NCBI GenBank assembly: GCA_947503155.1
Contig: CANNCL010000001.1
Coordinates: 124,001 to 188,000 of the forward strand
From: an uncultured Erythrobacter sp.
GTDB taxonomy: Bacteria; Pseudomonadota; Alphaproteobacteria; Sphingomonadales; Sphingomonadaceae
Length of the DNA stretch: 64,000 nucleotides
Reading direction: 5' to 3'
In this document: piece by piece, positions 8,544 through 16,660 of the stretch
Layout of the letters: the number at the start of each line of letters is the position of its first letter
How positions within the stretch are numbered: position 1 is the first letter of the stretch
Notes under the pieces: generated by a model
Seen by the model: only the letters and a program-made list of their open reading frames with translations
Databases searched by the model: none
What the model was told of the DNA's origin: nothing
Made by a program: the position numbers and the translations under genes

Positions 8544-9338
8544 ATGAAACTGGAAGCAGGAATGGCCGCAGTCGTAACCGGCGGCGCATCGGGATTGGGC
8601 CGGGCGAGCGCGGCGGCTTTGGCCGAGCAAGGTCTGAAAGTCGCGATTTTCGACATCAATGATGCGGACGGCGAAGAACATGCCGCCGCGATCGGAGGCA
8701 CGTTCCACCATGTTGATATTATGGACGAAGCCTCGGTAGAGGCAGGCTTTGCCGCGGCCCGCGCGGCGAACGGCCAAGAGCGCGTGACGATCCACTGCGC
8801 CATGGCGAGCAAGCGCGGCAAGACGGTTGGTTTCGACAAGGCCACCGGCGGATATAAACGCCTGTCCACCGAAGATTACGCCTTCGGTGCCGAGGGCATT
8901 CTGGTCGCCAGTTACCGCGTCGCCAGTATCTCTGCCCTTGGCATGGCGAATAGCGATCCGGTCAATGATGACGGCGAACGCGGGTCGATCACCCTCACCG
9001 CCAGCGTCGCGGCGCAGGATGGCCAGATCGGTCAGGTTATCTACGGTTCGTGCAAATCGGGAGTGAACGGTCTGGTTCTGCCGATGGCGCGTGATTTGAT
9101 GCAGCTGGGCATCCGGGTCAATTCGGTCATGCCGGGTATTTTTGCGACCCCGCTGATGCTGGGCATGAAAGACCGCAATCCGCAAATGTGGGACCAATTG
9201 AACGCCAGCGTCCCGTTCCCCAAACGGCTTGGCGAACCGGAAGAATTCGCCTCGCTAATCTGCGAGATAGCGCGCAACAGCTATATCAATGGGCACCAGT
9301 TCCGGCTGGACGGCGCAATCAGAATGCCGCCGAAATAA
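8544..9338 (+). CDS. SDR-family oxidoreductase (3-hydroxyacyl-CoA dehydrogenase-like)
   Basis: NAD(P)-dependent short-chain dehydrogenase of 264 residues. The nucleotide-binding TGGASGLG loop is at residues 13-20, and an acidic residue ends strand 2 (FDIND), which favours NAD. The catalytic Tyr-x-x-x-Lys is seen as YGSCK about residue 168 with an upstream SITLTAS serine segment. AGGAGG lies a few nt before ATG 8544. Sequence style resembles the type II 3-hydroxyacyl-CoA dehydrogenases (HSD17B10 group) that act in isoleucine or fatty-acid breakdown, which would fit the acyl-CoA genes nearby, but the substrate is inferred. Confidence 0.85.
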   Translation: MKLEAGMAAVVTGGASGLGRASAAALAEQGLKVAIFDINDADGEEHAAAIGGTFHHVDIMDEASVEAGFAAARAANGQERVTIHCAMASKRGKTVGFDKATGGYKRLSTEDYAFGAEGILVASYRVASISALGMANSDPVNDDGERGSITLTASVAAQDGQIGQVIYGSCKSGVNGLVLPMARDLMQLGIRVNSVMPGIFATPLMLGMKDRNPQMWDQLNASVPFPKRLGEPEEFASLICEIARNSYINGHQFRLDGAIRMPPK

Positions 9339-9458
9339 TTTGTTTTCTCTCCCGCCAATCGGCTGCGCCGACGCCTCCGAGGGGGCGGCCTAACGGCCGA
9401 CGCGCGGCCGCGCTTGCGAGCTTTCGGCTCGATCAGCTCCATTAAGAAAGGTTTCCCA

Positions 9459-10523
9459 ATGACCTCTGCTACCAACGAATATCCCACCAAAGCATATGGC
9501 GCGACATCAACCACCAGCGGCGTCGGCCCAATGGACATCACCCGGCGGGGATTGCGCGAAGACGATGTGCTGATCGAGATCAGCCATTGCGGCATCTGCC
9601 ATTCGGACCTTCATTCCGCGCGCAATGATTGGGGTTTCACAAACTACCCGATCGTACCGGGGCACGAAATCGTCGGCACGGTCAGCGCGGTTGGCGACAA
9701 AGTCACCCGTCACAAGATCGGCGACCGGGTGGCGATTGGCTGCATGGTCGATAGCTGCCTTGAATGCGGGCATTGCGAACAGGACCTCGAACAATATTGC
9801 AAACAGGGGATGGTCGGCACTTATAACGGCACCGATCGCCGCGATGGCACGCGCACAATGGGCGGTTATTCCGAACGCATCGTGTGCCGCGAAGAATTCG
9901 TGCTGACCGTACCCGACGCCATGCCGATGGCAGAGGCCGCGCCGCTGCTTTGCGCGGGGATCACATCCTATTCGCCGCTGCGCACTTGGAAAATCGGCCC
10001 GGGCAGCAAAGTCGCGGTCGCCGGGCTTGGCGGGCTAGGCCATATGGGCGTCAAACTCGCCGCCGCGATGGGCGCAGAGGTTACCGTGCTGAGCCGCAGC
10101 GAAAGCAAACGCGGCGATGCGGCGGCGCTTGGCGCGCATGATTTCCTCAACACCACCGACAAAGCCGCGATGAAGGCCAAAGCGGGCTATTTCGACATGG
10201 TGCTCAACACCATCCCCGTTCGCCATGACGTCACGCCCTATCTGCATTTGCTGCGGATTGACGGGGTGCAAGTTTTGGTCGGCATGATCGATATGATGCC
10301 AGAAGTGCATACCGGCGTGTTGCTGGGCCGCAAAGTGCTCACCGGAAGCGGCATTGGCGGCCTTGCGGAAACGCAAGAAATGCTCGAATTCTGCGCGCAG
10401 CATTCGATCCTGCCGGATATCGAAGTGATCGCGATGCAGGATATTGAAACCGCTTATGACCGGATGGAGGCGAGCGATATCAAATACCGCTTCGTCATAG
10501 ATATGGAGAGTTTGCGCGGATAG
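9459..10523 (+). CDS. Zinc-dependent NAD(P) alcohol dehydrogenase (YahK/cinnamyl-ADH type)
   Basis: Medium-chain dehydrogenase of 354 residues reducing aldehydes or oxidising alcohols. The catalytic zinc ligands are visible in HCGICHSDLH and in PGHE; the structural zinc site is CLECGHCEQDLEQYC. The GLGGLGHMG Rossmann loop follows about residue 188. The start is ATG 9459 (MTSATNEYPTK) with AAGAAAGG upstream; the ORF opens earlier at 9414, within a GC-rich spacer. It is transcribed with the preceding SDR gene in the same direction but 120 bp apart, so it may have its own promoter. Confidence 0.9.
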   Translation: MTSATNEYPTKAYGATSTTSGVGPMDITRRGLREDDVLIEISHCGICHSDLHSARNDWGFTNYPIVPGHEIVGTVSAVGDKVTRHKIGDRVAIGCMVDSCLECGHCEQDLEQYCKQGMVGTYNGTDRRDGTRTMGGYSERIVCREEFVLTVPDAMPMAEAAPLLCAGITSYSPLRTWKIGPGSKVAVAGLGGLGHMGVKLAAAMGAEVTVLSRSESKRGDAAALGAHDFLNTTDKAAMKAKAGYFDMVLNTIPVRHDVTPYLHLLRIDGVQVLVGMIDMMPEVHTGVLLGRKVLTGSGIGGLAETQEMLEFCAQHSILPDIEVIAMQDIETAYDRMEASDIKYRFVIDMESLRG

Positions 10524-10539
10524 CCGGGCGGCCAAAGCG

Positions 10540-10613
10540 TGGAGCGGGTGAAGGGAATCGAACCCTCGTCGTCAGCTTGGGAAGCTGCTGCTCTACCATT
10601 GAGCTACACCCGC
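10540..10613 (-). tRNA. tRNA-Gly (anticodon CCC)
   Basis: A 74-nt cloverleaf on the minus strand beginning GCGGGTGTAGCTCAATGG and ending in an encoded CCA. The acceptor arm GCGGGTG pairs with CACCCGC, the T-arm contains GGTTCGATTCC, and the seven-base anticodon loop TTCCCAA gives CCC, reading the Gly codon GGG. A plus-strand open frame across it is an artefact. Confidence 0.96.
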
Positions 10614-10768
10614 GATATTGGCCCGCATTTGCAAGGGCGGGCCGCATTGGTCAATCCATTTGTGAGTAAGCCATACATCCGCATCCCCAATTTAACGAGG
10701 ATGCTGCCCCTTGCGCGCTCGGCTTCGCGGCGTCATTTGAGGGCCTAAGATTTCAGGAGACTATCCCC

Positions 10769-12262
10769 ATGCGTCAGATCGATCATTTCATGCCCACTGC
10801 CAGCCCGGCTCCTTCACGCAAGGCGCAGGTCTGGAACCCCTCAACGGGTGAAATTCAGGCTGAGGTTGCGTTGGGCGATGCGGCGCTGCTTGAACAGGCG
10901 GTCGCCACGGCGAAAAGCGTCCAGCCAGAATGGGCCGCGACCAACCCGCAAAAACGCGCCCGCGTGATGTTCAAATTCAAAGAACTGATCGAAGCCAATA
11001 TGCAGGAGCTGGCGGAGCTGTTGTCGAGCGAGCACGGCAAAGTTGTCGATGATGCGAAAGGCGACGTTCAGCGCGGCCTAGAAGTGATCGAGTATGCTTG
11101 CGGCATCCCGCAAGTGCTAAAGGGCGAATACACGCAAGGCGCTGGCCCCGGCATTGATGTCTATTCCATGCGGCAACCGCTTGGCATTGGCGCGGGGATC
11201 ACCCCATTCAATTTCCCGGCAATGATCCCGATGTGGATGTTCGGCATGGCGATCGCGGCGGGCAATGCGTTCATCCTCAAACCATCCGAACGCGACCCCA
11301 GCGTGCCGGTGCGTTTGGCGGAATTGTTCGTAGAGGCCGGCGCACCAGAAGGATTGTTGCAAGTCGTCCACGGCGACAAGGAAATGGTCGATGCCATCCT
11401 CGACCATCCCGATATCCCCGCAATCAGCTTCGTCGGAAGCTCTGACATTGCCAATTACATTTATCATCGCGGCGCAGAGAACGGCAAACGCGTGCAAGCA
11501 TTTGGCGGCGCAAAGAACCACGGCATTGTTATGCCTGATGCGGACCTTGATCAGGTTGTGAATGATTTGACCGGCGCGGCTTTTGGGTCGGCTGGCGAAC
11601 GCTGCATGGCCTTGCCCGTTGTTGTCCCTGTGGGCGAAGACACGGCAAACCGTCTGCGCGAAAAACTGTTGCCCGCAATCGCGGCTTTGCGGATCGGTGT
11701 GTCCAACGATCCAGAGGCGCATTACGGCCCGGTCGTCACCCCCGAACACAAGGCGCGGATCGAACAATGGATCAATGTAGCCGAAGAAGAAGGCGGCGAA
11801 ATCGTTGTCGATGGGCGCGGTTTCAGCCTTCAGGGGCATGAGGACGGCTTTTTTGTCGGCCCAACCCTGATCGATCATGTGACGACGAAGATGACGAGTT
11901 ATCAAGAAGAGATTTTCGGACCCGTCCTGCAAATTGTGCGCGCCAAGGATTTCGAAGAGGCCGTGCGCCTGCCGAGCGAGCATCAATATGGCAACGGTGT
12001 CGCAATCTTTACCCGCAATGGCCACGCCGCGCGCGAATTTGCGAGCCGCGTGAATGTCGGCATGGTCGGCATCAATGTGCCGATCCCTGTCCCGGTCAGC
12101 TATCATTCGTTTGGCGGATGGAAACGGTCAGGCTTTGGCGATATCGACCAATATGGGACCGAGGGGCTGTCATTCTGGACTAAGAACAAGAAGGTCACGC
12201 AGCGCTGGCCCGATGGTTCGCCTGATGGCGGAAACGCCTTTGTTATCCCGACTATGGGTTGA
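10769..12262 (+). CDS. mmsA: CoA-acylating methylmalonate-semialdehyde dehydrogenase
   Basis: Oxidises methylmalonate semialdehyde (and malonate semialdehyde) with NAD and CoA to propionyl-CoA (acetyl-CoA), the last committed step of valine catabolism. The 497-residue protein has the ALDH fold: GAGITPFNFPAMIPMWM near residue 140, the SFVGSS NAD-contact segment, and the catalytic cysteine in GERCMALPV about residue 280. That cysteine context and the EEIFGPVLQ block are typical of the MmsA branch. AGGAG lies 9 nt before ATG 10769. It is separated from the rest of the valine operon (15126-19418) by about 3 kb of small envelope genes. Confidence 0.95.
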   Translation: MRQIDHFMPTASPAPSRKAQVWNPSTGEIQAEVALGDAALLEQAVATAKSVQPEWAATNPQKRARVMFKFKELIEANMQELAELLSSEHGKVVDDAKGDVQRGLEVIEYACGIPQVLKGEYTQGAGPGIDVYSMRQPLGIGAGITPFNFPAMIPMWMFGMAIAAGNAFILKPSERDPSVPVRLAELFVEAGAPEGLLQVVHGDKEMVDAILDHPDIPAISFVGSSDIANYIYHRGAENGKRVQAFGGAKNHGIVMPDADLDQVVNDLTGAAFGSAGERCMALPVVVPVGEDTANRLREKLLPAIAALRIGVSNDPEAHYGPVVTPEHKARIEQWINVAEEEGGEIVVDGRGFSLQGHEDGFFVGPTLIDHVTTKMTSYQEEIFGPVLQIVRAKDFEEAVRLPSEHQYGNGVAIFTRNGHAAREFASRVNVGMVGINVPIPVPVSYHSFGGWKRSGFGDIDQYGTEGLSFWTKNKKVTQRWPDGSPDGGNAFVIPTMG

Positions 12263-12279
12263 CGATTGGAGGGATAGGC

Positions 12280-12387
12280 TTGCGAGCAATGTTGCTGGGG
12301 TTGCTTATCATTTTCGCGGCGGTGTTGGCTTGGCCAGCCGCGCTGTTTCGTGATCGGGTTTTAGGGCCGCCGGCCGAAGAGGAATAA
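12280..12387 (+). CDS. Small single-span membrane protein (35 residues)
   Basis: A short frame from TTG 12280 preceded at 6 nt by a near-perfect GGAGGG. It encodes a hydrophobic stretch (MLLGLLIIFAAVLAWPAAL) followed by RDRVLGPP and an acidic tail. It ends 2 bp before the start of the lipoprotein gene and begins 17 bp after mmsA, so it fills the gap exactly. The ribosome-binding site and the single predicted membrane helix support a real gene. Function unknown; I recognise no family. Confidence 0.6.
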   Translation: MRAMLLGLLIIFAAVLAWPAALFRDRVLGPPAEEE

Positions 12388-12389
12388 TC

Positions 12390-12914
12390 ATGCGCAAATT
12401 GGCTCTCACGTCTGGCCTCACATTCGCTTTTACAACGTCGCTGCTGCTTGTCGTCGGGGCGTGTTCGGAACAAGCGGACGCACCAGCCCAAGAACCGAGC
12501 ACCGCAGAAGCGGGAGCCGAAACAGGCGAGACAGGCGAAAATGCCGTTCCCGCGCCAGGCGACACGGAATTGGCGGATACGGCGGAAACGGCGGACACAA
12601 TCCCTGCCAGTTTCCACGGTATATGGGATTATGTGGAGGGCACCTGCGCGCTCGAATCCGACCTGCGCATGGAGATAAGCGGCGGCGAAATACTCTTTTA
12701 CGAATCCATCGGCACCGTCACCGCATCAGTCCCGGATGAAGGCGATGTCATCGTAACTTTAGCGATGGAAGGCGAAGGGGATACATGGGTGCAGGCCTAC
12801 CGTTTGACCCTTTCGCAAGACGATCAAATTTTGAATTCTGAGGCAATCGGCGAGGATTTTGTCGGCGGACCGCTGCCGCGCAAACGCTGCGCCGCGGCGC
12901 AGAGTGAAGGTTGA
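12390..12914 (+). CDS. Putative lipoprotein, unknown function
   Basis: A 174-residue protein with a lipoprotein signal peptide: MRKLALTSGL, a hydrophobic core, then the lipobox VVGAC at residues 22-26, so the mature protein should start at Cys26 and be membrane-anchored. The next about 45 residues are a Glu/Ala/Thr-rich linker of the kind that extends from the membrane. The C-terminal about 100 residues form a compact domain with two cysteines (GTCALES near its start and KRCAAAQ at its end) that could pair. No family recognised. It sits in a tight cluster with the 35-residue membrane protein and the DUF1214 gene. Confidence 0.8.
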   Translation: MRKLALTSGLTFAFTTSLLLVVGACSEQADAPAQEPSTAEAGAETGETGENAVPAPGDTELADTAETADTIPASFHGIWDYVEGTCALESDLRMEISGGEILFYESIGTVTASVPDEGDVIVTLAMEGEGDTWVQAYRLTLSQDDQILNSEAIGEDFVGGPLPRKRCAAAQSEG

Positions 12915-12918
12915 GCGG

Positions 12919-13542
12919 GTGAAGCGCGCTTTAATCTGGTTGTTGTTCGCCTTGGGCGGGATTGGTGTTGGCGCATATAGCGCGCTGGCGATGTCTGGAT
13001 TGCTGCCCGGTGATCGCCGGACGGGGGGACCAATTGAGATCAACGGTTGGCACGGTGATTTCGCGATGGGGTCAGAAGATGCCAGCCCCTATTTCCGCGC
13101 CCGCATCGCCCGCCACGGCCTGTTGGCGCTGGCCAATACGGAGGCGGTCTATTTCACCCGGCTTCTCGACGATAGCGGCCAGCCCTTTAGCGAAGATTGC
13201 ACATACCGGCTAAGCGGCGGCGCCATGCCAGCTGATTGGTGGTCCGTCACGCTCTACAATTCGGACAATTTCCTGCCGGATAACAGCGACAATGCCCTAA
13301 GTTTTGACGCCAGCCGCGCTGGACATGGAGCCGGAGATGGAGCCGGAGATGGAGCATGGTCCGCCATTATTTCCCCTAACAAACCGGCCGCAGAGACGGG
13401 TTGGATTTCCAGCAAAGCGGGCGGAACATTCGACCTGACTTTCCGGCTATATGTGCCCGGTGACGGCGTCCTTGATCGTCCAGAGGACCTGATCGAGGCC
13501 CCTTCTGTTGAGCGGCTCAGCTGCACAGGAGAGGCACAATGA
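12919..13542 (+). CDS. DUF1214-domain protein
   Basis: Exported or membrane-anchored protein of about 207 residues. After the start at GTG 12919 (VKRALIWLLFALGG; GAAGG about 8 nt upstream, 4 nt after the previous stop) there is one N-terminal hydrophobic helix. The body has DUF1214 traits: PFSEDCTYRLSGGAMPADWWSVTLYN and a C-terminal TFRLYVPG segment. DUF1214 is the C-terminal half of DUF1254/DUF1214 proteins; here the halves are separate genes with overlapping ATGA. A 12-bp repeat at 13327-13355 encodes a GAGDGAGDGA insertion. Biochemical role unknown. Confidence 0.78.
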   Translation: MKRALIWLLFALGGIGVGAYSALAMSGLLPGDRRTGGPIEINGWHGDFAMGSEDASPYFRARIARHGLLALANTEAVYFTRLLDDSGQPFSEDCTYRLSGGAMPADWWSVTLYNSDNFLPDNSDNALSFDASRAGHGAGDGAGDGAWSAIISPNKPAAETGWISSKAGGTFDLTFRLYVPGDGVLDRPEDLIEAPSVERLSCTGEAQ

Positions 13543-14063
13543 AGCGGTTGATTGGCCCCCTCGCTTTGTCCGTCATCCTGGGCATCGCCTCGCATTTCGC
13601 GATTTTGAATTACGCGCCGAGCGTCATTATGGACCGCGCCTACACGATGCTGGGCGAACGGGGCACGGCGGTTCACGCTTTTAACCTCGCGCCGCGTATG
13701 ACGCCTCAGACGCAGAGCGTTGTTCGTCCTTCGCCAGACTTGGCCTATTCAGCCTGCCGGTTCGACCTGTCAGAAGCGCCAAACGGCGTAAGAGTGAAGA
13801 TGGGGAGCTATGACGGCTATTCCTCGCTTTCCTTCTTTGATGCGCAGACCAACAATTTCCGCACGATCCGCGGCAATGGCGAGGCGCGGGAAACACGCCT
13901 CTTGCCCGCCAATAGCGCCGGGAATGGTGCCGAAAATGGTGCAGACGTAACGCGCGCGCCATCGCAAAAAGGTATCATCCTGATCCGCAGGCTTGCCCCA
14001 AGTGACGCCGAATATGCCAAGGTCGCAGAGGCATCCGCTGGCGATCTATGCGAAGCGATTTAG
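13539..14063 (+). CDS. DUF1254-domain protein
   Basis: A 174-residue protein with an N-terminal membrane anchor or signal (MKRLIGPLALSVILGIASHFAIL). The APRMTPQTQSVVRPSPDLAYSACRFDL region is characteristic of the DUF1254 N-terminal domain. It overlaps the stop of the DUF1214 gene by 4 nt, so the pair is co-translated and probably forms a two-chain version of the usual fused protein. Two Gly-Asn-rich repeats (SAGNGAENGAD) lie in the C-terminal third. Function unknown; envelope location inferred. Confidence 0.78.
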   Translation: MKRLIGPLALSVILGIASHFAILNYAPSVIMDRAYTMLGERGTAVHAFNLAPRMTPQTQSVVRPSPDLAYSACRFDLSEAPNGVRVKMGSYDGYSSLSFFDAQTNNFRTIRGNGEARETRLLPANSAGNGAENGADVTRAPSQKGIILIRRLAPSDAEYAKVAEASAGDLCEAI

Positions 14064-14097
14064 CGGATCATCAAATGGGCCAGCACAAGGATAAGCC

Positions 14098-14478
14098 ATG
14101 AAAGAACGCACCACTTCTGGTTCCCCATACGAAGAGCAGTTTGGATTTTGCCGCGCCGTGCGGACAGGCAACCGCATCATCGTTGCGGGCACGGGTCCGA
14201 TAGAACCAGACGGGGAAACCACACAGGGCGGCGCCGCGGAACAGGCGGATCGCTGCTGCGCGTTGATTGTTGCGGCGATTGAGGAATTGGGCGGATCAGC
14301 GAGCGATGTCGTGCGCACGCGAATGTTTTTGACCGATCCCGCTGATCAGGACGCGGTGGGCGCCGTCCATGCCCGCTATTTTGGCGCAGCGAAACCAGCG
14401 GCGACTATGGCCGGCGCGGCGTGGCTATGCCGCGCAGAATGGAAAGTGGAAATCGAGGCCGAGGCGCTACTAGGCTAG
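14098..14478 (+). CDS. RidA/YjgF/YER057c family protein
   Basis: Small (126-residue) trimeric-fold protein. RidA proper deaminates reactive enamine/imine intermediates, but this protein belongs to a Rid subgroup with an RTSSGSPYE-like N-terminus, and lacks an obvious version of the RidA catalytic arginine segment, so activity is uncertain. AAGGATAA precedes ATG 14098. The last codons and stop lie inside the first unit of a 23-bp tandem repeat that continues beyond the gene. Confidence 0.82.
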   Translation: MKERTTSGSPYEEQFGFCRAVRTGNRIIVAGTGPIEPDGETTQGGAAEQADRCCALIVAAIEELGGSASDVVRTRMFLTDPADQDAVGAVHARYFGAAKPAATMAGAAWLCRAEWKVEIEAEALLG

Positions 14479-14600
14479 GGCCGCAGGCGCTACTAAGCTA
14501 GGGCCGCAGGCGCTACTAAGCTAGGGCCGCAGGCGCTACTAAGCTAGGGCCGCTGGCGCTACTAAGCTAGGGCCGCTGGCGCTACTAGACTAAAGCCGCA
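14463..14600. repeat. 23-bp tandem repeat, six units, spanning two convergent gene ends
   Basis: Six head-to-tail copies of a 23-bp unit beginning GGCGCTACTAAGC, starting at 14463, 14486, 14509, 14532, 14555 and 14578, with a few substitutions in the outer copies. The first unit holds the last codons and stop (TAG) of the RidA-family gene; the last unit contains the stop (CTA on plus) of the convergent gene at 14585. There are no unique spacers between units, so this is not a CRISPR array. Confidence 0.95.
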
Positions 14601-15013
14601 GGCGCCCATAAATTTTGAGCGATCAGGCCCTCCTCAACGCTCTCCATCAATTCCATCGTGTCCGCCGTCATATCCAATTGCTGTGCTGGAACTAGTTCAC
14701 GCGGAGCCGCGCCCCTCTCAGCAATCAGGATCGCGGGAAGCGGAATATTATGGCCAGGATAGATTTCCTCAAAATCATCCTTGTGATGGATCACGACTTC
14801 CATCTGAAGGCTGTCCAAAAACCGCCGCCATTCGCCATGCATGGAAACCGCGCCATAGGTGATCGCGCATAGCGAACACGGATAAGTATCAGGAGAGACC
14901 TGTTTATGGACCGCATGCATCAACGCATTGATGATGCCGCTATCGGCATTGTAAACGAGCAAAAGGCGCGGGGCTGACTGGATCATACTCGAATAATACG
15001 CAGGCGGGCGCAT
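14585..15013 (-). CDS. Conserved-looking hypothetical protein with a CxxC motif
   Basis: A 142-residue cytosolic protein without signal peptide or membrane helices. An opening strand (RLLLVYNADSGII) is followed by a PCSLC motif about residue 47, an aromatic WRRFLDSL segment, and a C-terminal acidic helix. The layout (beta-strand, helix, CxxC) is faintly thioredoxin-like, but I do not recognise the family. The start may be 15013 or the internal ATG at 14986; AAGGA lies about 10 nt before 15013. Its stop codon lies in the last unit of the 23-bp repeat. Confidence 0.7.
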   Translation of the reverse strand: MRPPAYYSSMIQSAPRLLLVYNADSGIINALMHAVHKQVSPDTYPCSLCAITYGAVSMHGEWRRFLDSLQMEVVIHHKDDFEEIYPGHNIPLPAILIAERGAAPRELVPAQQLDMTADTMELMESVEEGLIAQNLWAPAALV

Positions 15014-15125
15014 TTAGGTTACATCCTTGCTGCGGGTTTGCGTGTCGGCGACAGATTAGCACCTAGCAAACATAGCAGGCAAGATGCCCTTTTCTCATCG
15101 CTGCGCAGGGGCTAAATAGGGCGCT

Positions 15126-16271
15126 ATGCAAGGACAATTCTCCCTCACCGAAGACCAGCTCGCCATTCAAGAAATGGCCCAGCGGTTCACCGCCGACAAG
15201 ATCACCCCGTATGCCGGGGAATGGGATGAGAAACATATCTTCCCCATCGATACGATCAAACAGACGGCTGAACTTGGCTTTGGCGCGATCTATGTGTCTG
15301 AGGAATCGGGCGGGATTGGGCTTGGCCGGTTGGAAGCGGCGCTGATTATGGAGGCGATGGCCTATGGCTGCCCTGCCACCAGCGCCTTTATCTCGATCCA
15401 CAATATGGCCGCTTGGATGATCGACCAATTCGGCGGGGCCGACATCAAAGAACGCTACCTTCCTGACCTTATCAGCATGGACAAAATTGCCAGCTATTGC
15501 CTGACCGAACCGGGCAGCGGGTCGGATGCGGCGGGCCTTAAAGCCAATGCCGTTTTGGACGGTGATCACTATGTATTGAACGGCACCAAACAGTTCATTT
15601 CCGGCGGCGGAGTGAACGATGTTTATGTGACGATGGTTCGCACGGGCGAACACAAGACCAAAGGCATCACCTGCCTTGTGATCGACAAGGATACGCCCGG
15701 TGTCAGTTTTGGCGCGCCGGAAAAGAAACTCGGCTGGAATGCCTCCCCCACAGCCCAAGTGATCTTCGAAGACGCGCGTGTGCCGGTCGCCAACCGCGTC
15801 GGCGGCGAAGGCGAAGGGTTCCGCTTTGCCATGATGGGTCTGGATGGCGGACGCTTGAATATCGGGGCGTGTTCGCTCGGCGGCGCTCAGCGCTGCCTCG
15901 ACGAGGCGATCGCCTATACCAAAGATCGCAAGCAATTTGATACGCCCATCGCCGATTTTCAGAACACGCAATTCATGCTGGCCGATATGGCCACCGACTT
16001 AGAGGCGGCGCGCGCGCTGTTATATCTGGCGGCGGTCAAGGTCACCGAAAACGCACCGGACAAATCACGGTTTTCCGCGATGGCAAAACGATTGGCGACC
16101 GACAATGGCAGCAAGATCGTCAACGACGCGCTGCAATTGTTCGGCGGTTACGGCTATCTGCGCGACTATCCGATTGAACGGTTCTGGCGCGATTTGCGGG
16201 TCCATTCGATCCTAGAAGGCACCAATCAGGTGATGCGTATGATCGTGGGCCGGGACTTGCTGAGGCAGTGA
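15126..16271 (+). CDS. Acyl-CoA dehydrogenase, probable isobutyryl-CoA dehydrogenase
   Basis: FAD-dependent enzyme introducing the alpha-beta double bond in acyl-CoA; in this operon most likely isobutyryl-CoA to methacrylyl-CoA in valine breakdown. It has 381 residues, normal for the family, with SYCLTEPGSGSDAAGL (FAD/substrate segment), the LQLFGGYGYLRDYPIERFWRDLRV block and the terminal SILEGTNQVMRMIVGRDLL with the catalytic glutamate. It starts a five-gene run ending with mmsB; the next gene overlaps its stop (GTGA). Confidence 0.9.
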   Translation: MQGQFSLTEDQLAIQEMAQRFTADKITPYAGEWDEKHIFPIDTIKQTAELGFGAIYVSEESGGIGLGRLEAALIMEAMAYGCPATSAFISIHNMAAWMIDQFGGADIKERYLPDLISMDKIASYCLTEPGSGSDAAGLKANAVLDGDHYVLNGTKQFISGGGVNDVYVTMVRTGEHKTKGITCLVIDKDTPGVSFGAPEKKLGWNASPTAQVIFEDARVPVANRVGGEGEGFRFAMMGLDGGRLNIGACSLGGAQRCLDEAIAYTKDRKQFDTPIADFQNTQFMLADMATDLEAARALLYLAAVKVTENAPDKSRFSAMAKRLATDNGSKIVNDALQLFGGYGYLRDYPIERFWRDLRVHSILEGTNQVMRMIVGRDLLRQ

Positions 16272-16660
16272 GCCGCGACGCTTTTGTGATGACCACTTTG
16301 GTGGTGCCCGATTACGATGCTGCGCGCGCATTTTATGTTGATGCGCTGGGTTTCACCTTAGTCGTGGACACCGATATGGGCGGCGCAAAACGCTGGTTGG
16401 TGGTGGAAGCCTCAGGCGGCGGGCGGCTACTGCTTGCAAAAGCCGCGAATGACGCTCAATCCGCCGCAATCGGCAACCAAACCGGCGGGCGCGTCGGATT
16501 TTTCCTCCAAACTGATGATTTCACCGGGTGTCACGCGCGGTTTATGGCGGCAGGGGTGACATTCGACGAATCCCCGCGCAGCGAACCGTATGGCATGGTG
16601 GCCGTATTCAGCGATCCCTTTGGCAATCGCTGGGACCTGATCGAACCGAAAGCAAATTAA
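16268..16660 (+). CDS. VOC-superfamily (glyoxalase/bleomycin-resistance-like) protein
   Basis: A 130-residue vicinal-oxygen-chelate protein with paired beta-alpha-beta-beta-beta modules: TLVVPDYDAARAFYVDALGF opens module 1 and VAVFSDPFGNRWDLIEP closes module 2, where a metal-ligand glutamate is expected. The start GTG 16268 overlaps the preceding stop, and its own TAA shares a base with the next ATG (TAATG). Such genes are common in acyl-CoA operons, sometimes as epimerases or lyases, but nothing here decides the reaction. Confidence 0.85.
   Translation: MSRDAFVMTTLVVPDYDAARAFYVDALGFTLVVDTDMGGAKRWLVVEASGGGRLLLAKAANDAQSAAIGNQTGGRVGFFLQTDDFTGCHARFMAAGVTFDESPRSEPYGMVAVFSDPFGNRWDLIEPKAN

Noticed and set aside
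9339..9458. GC-rich spacer between the SDR and alcohol dehydrogenase genes considered as a terminator or small gene
   Set aside because: Inverted GGCCG/CGGCC tracts exist but with no T-run, and no frame has a start signal.
10539..10748. Plus-strand open frame beginning MERVKGIEPSSSAWEAAALP
   Set aside because: It reads antisense through tRNA-Gly; this peptide type is a well-known artefact of tRNA loci.
14463..14600. Repeat array considered as CRISPR
   Set aside because: Units are directly adjacent without spacers and overlap coding ends; no cas genes.
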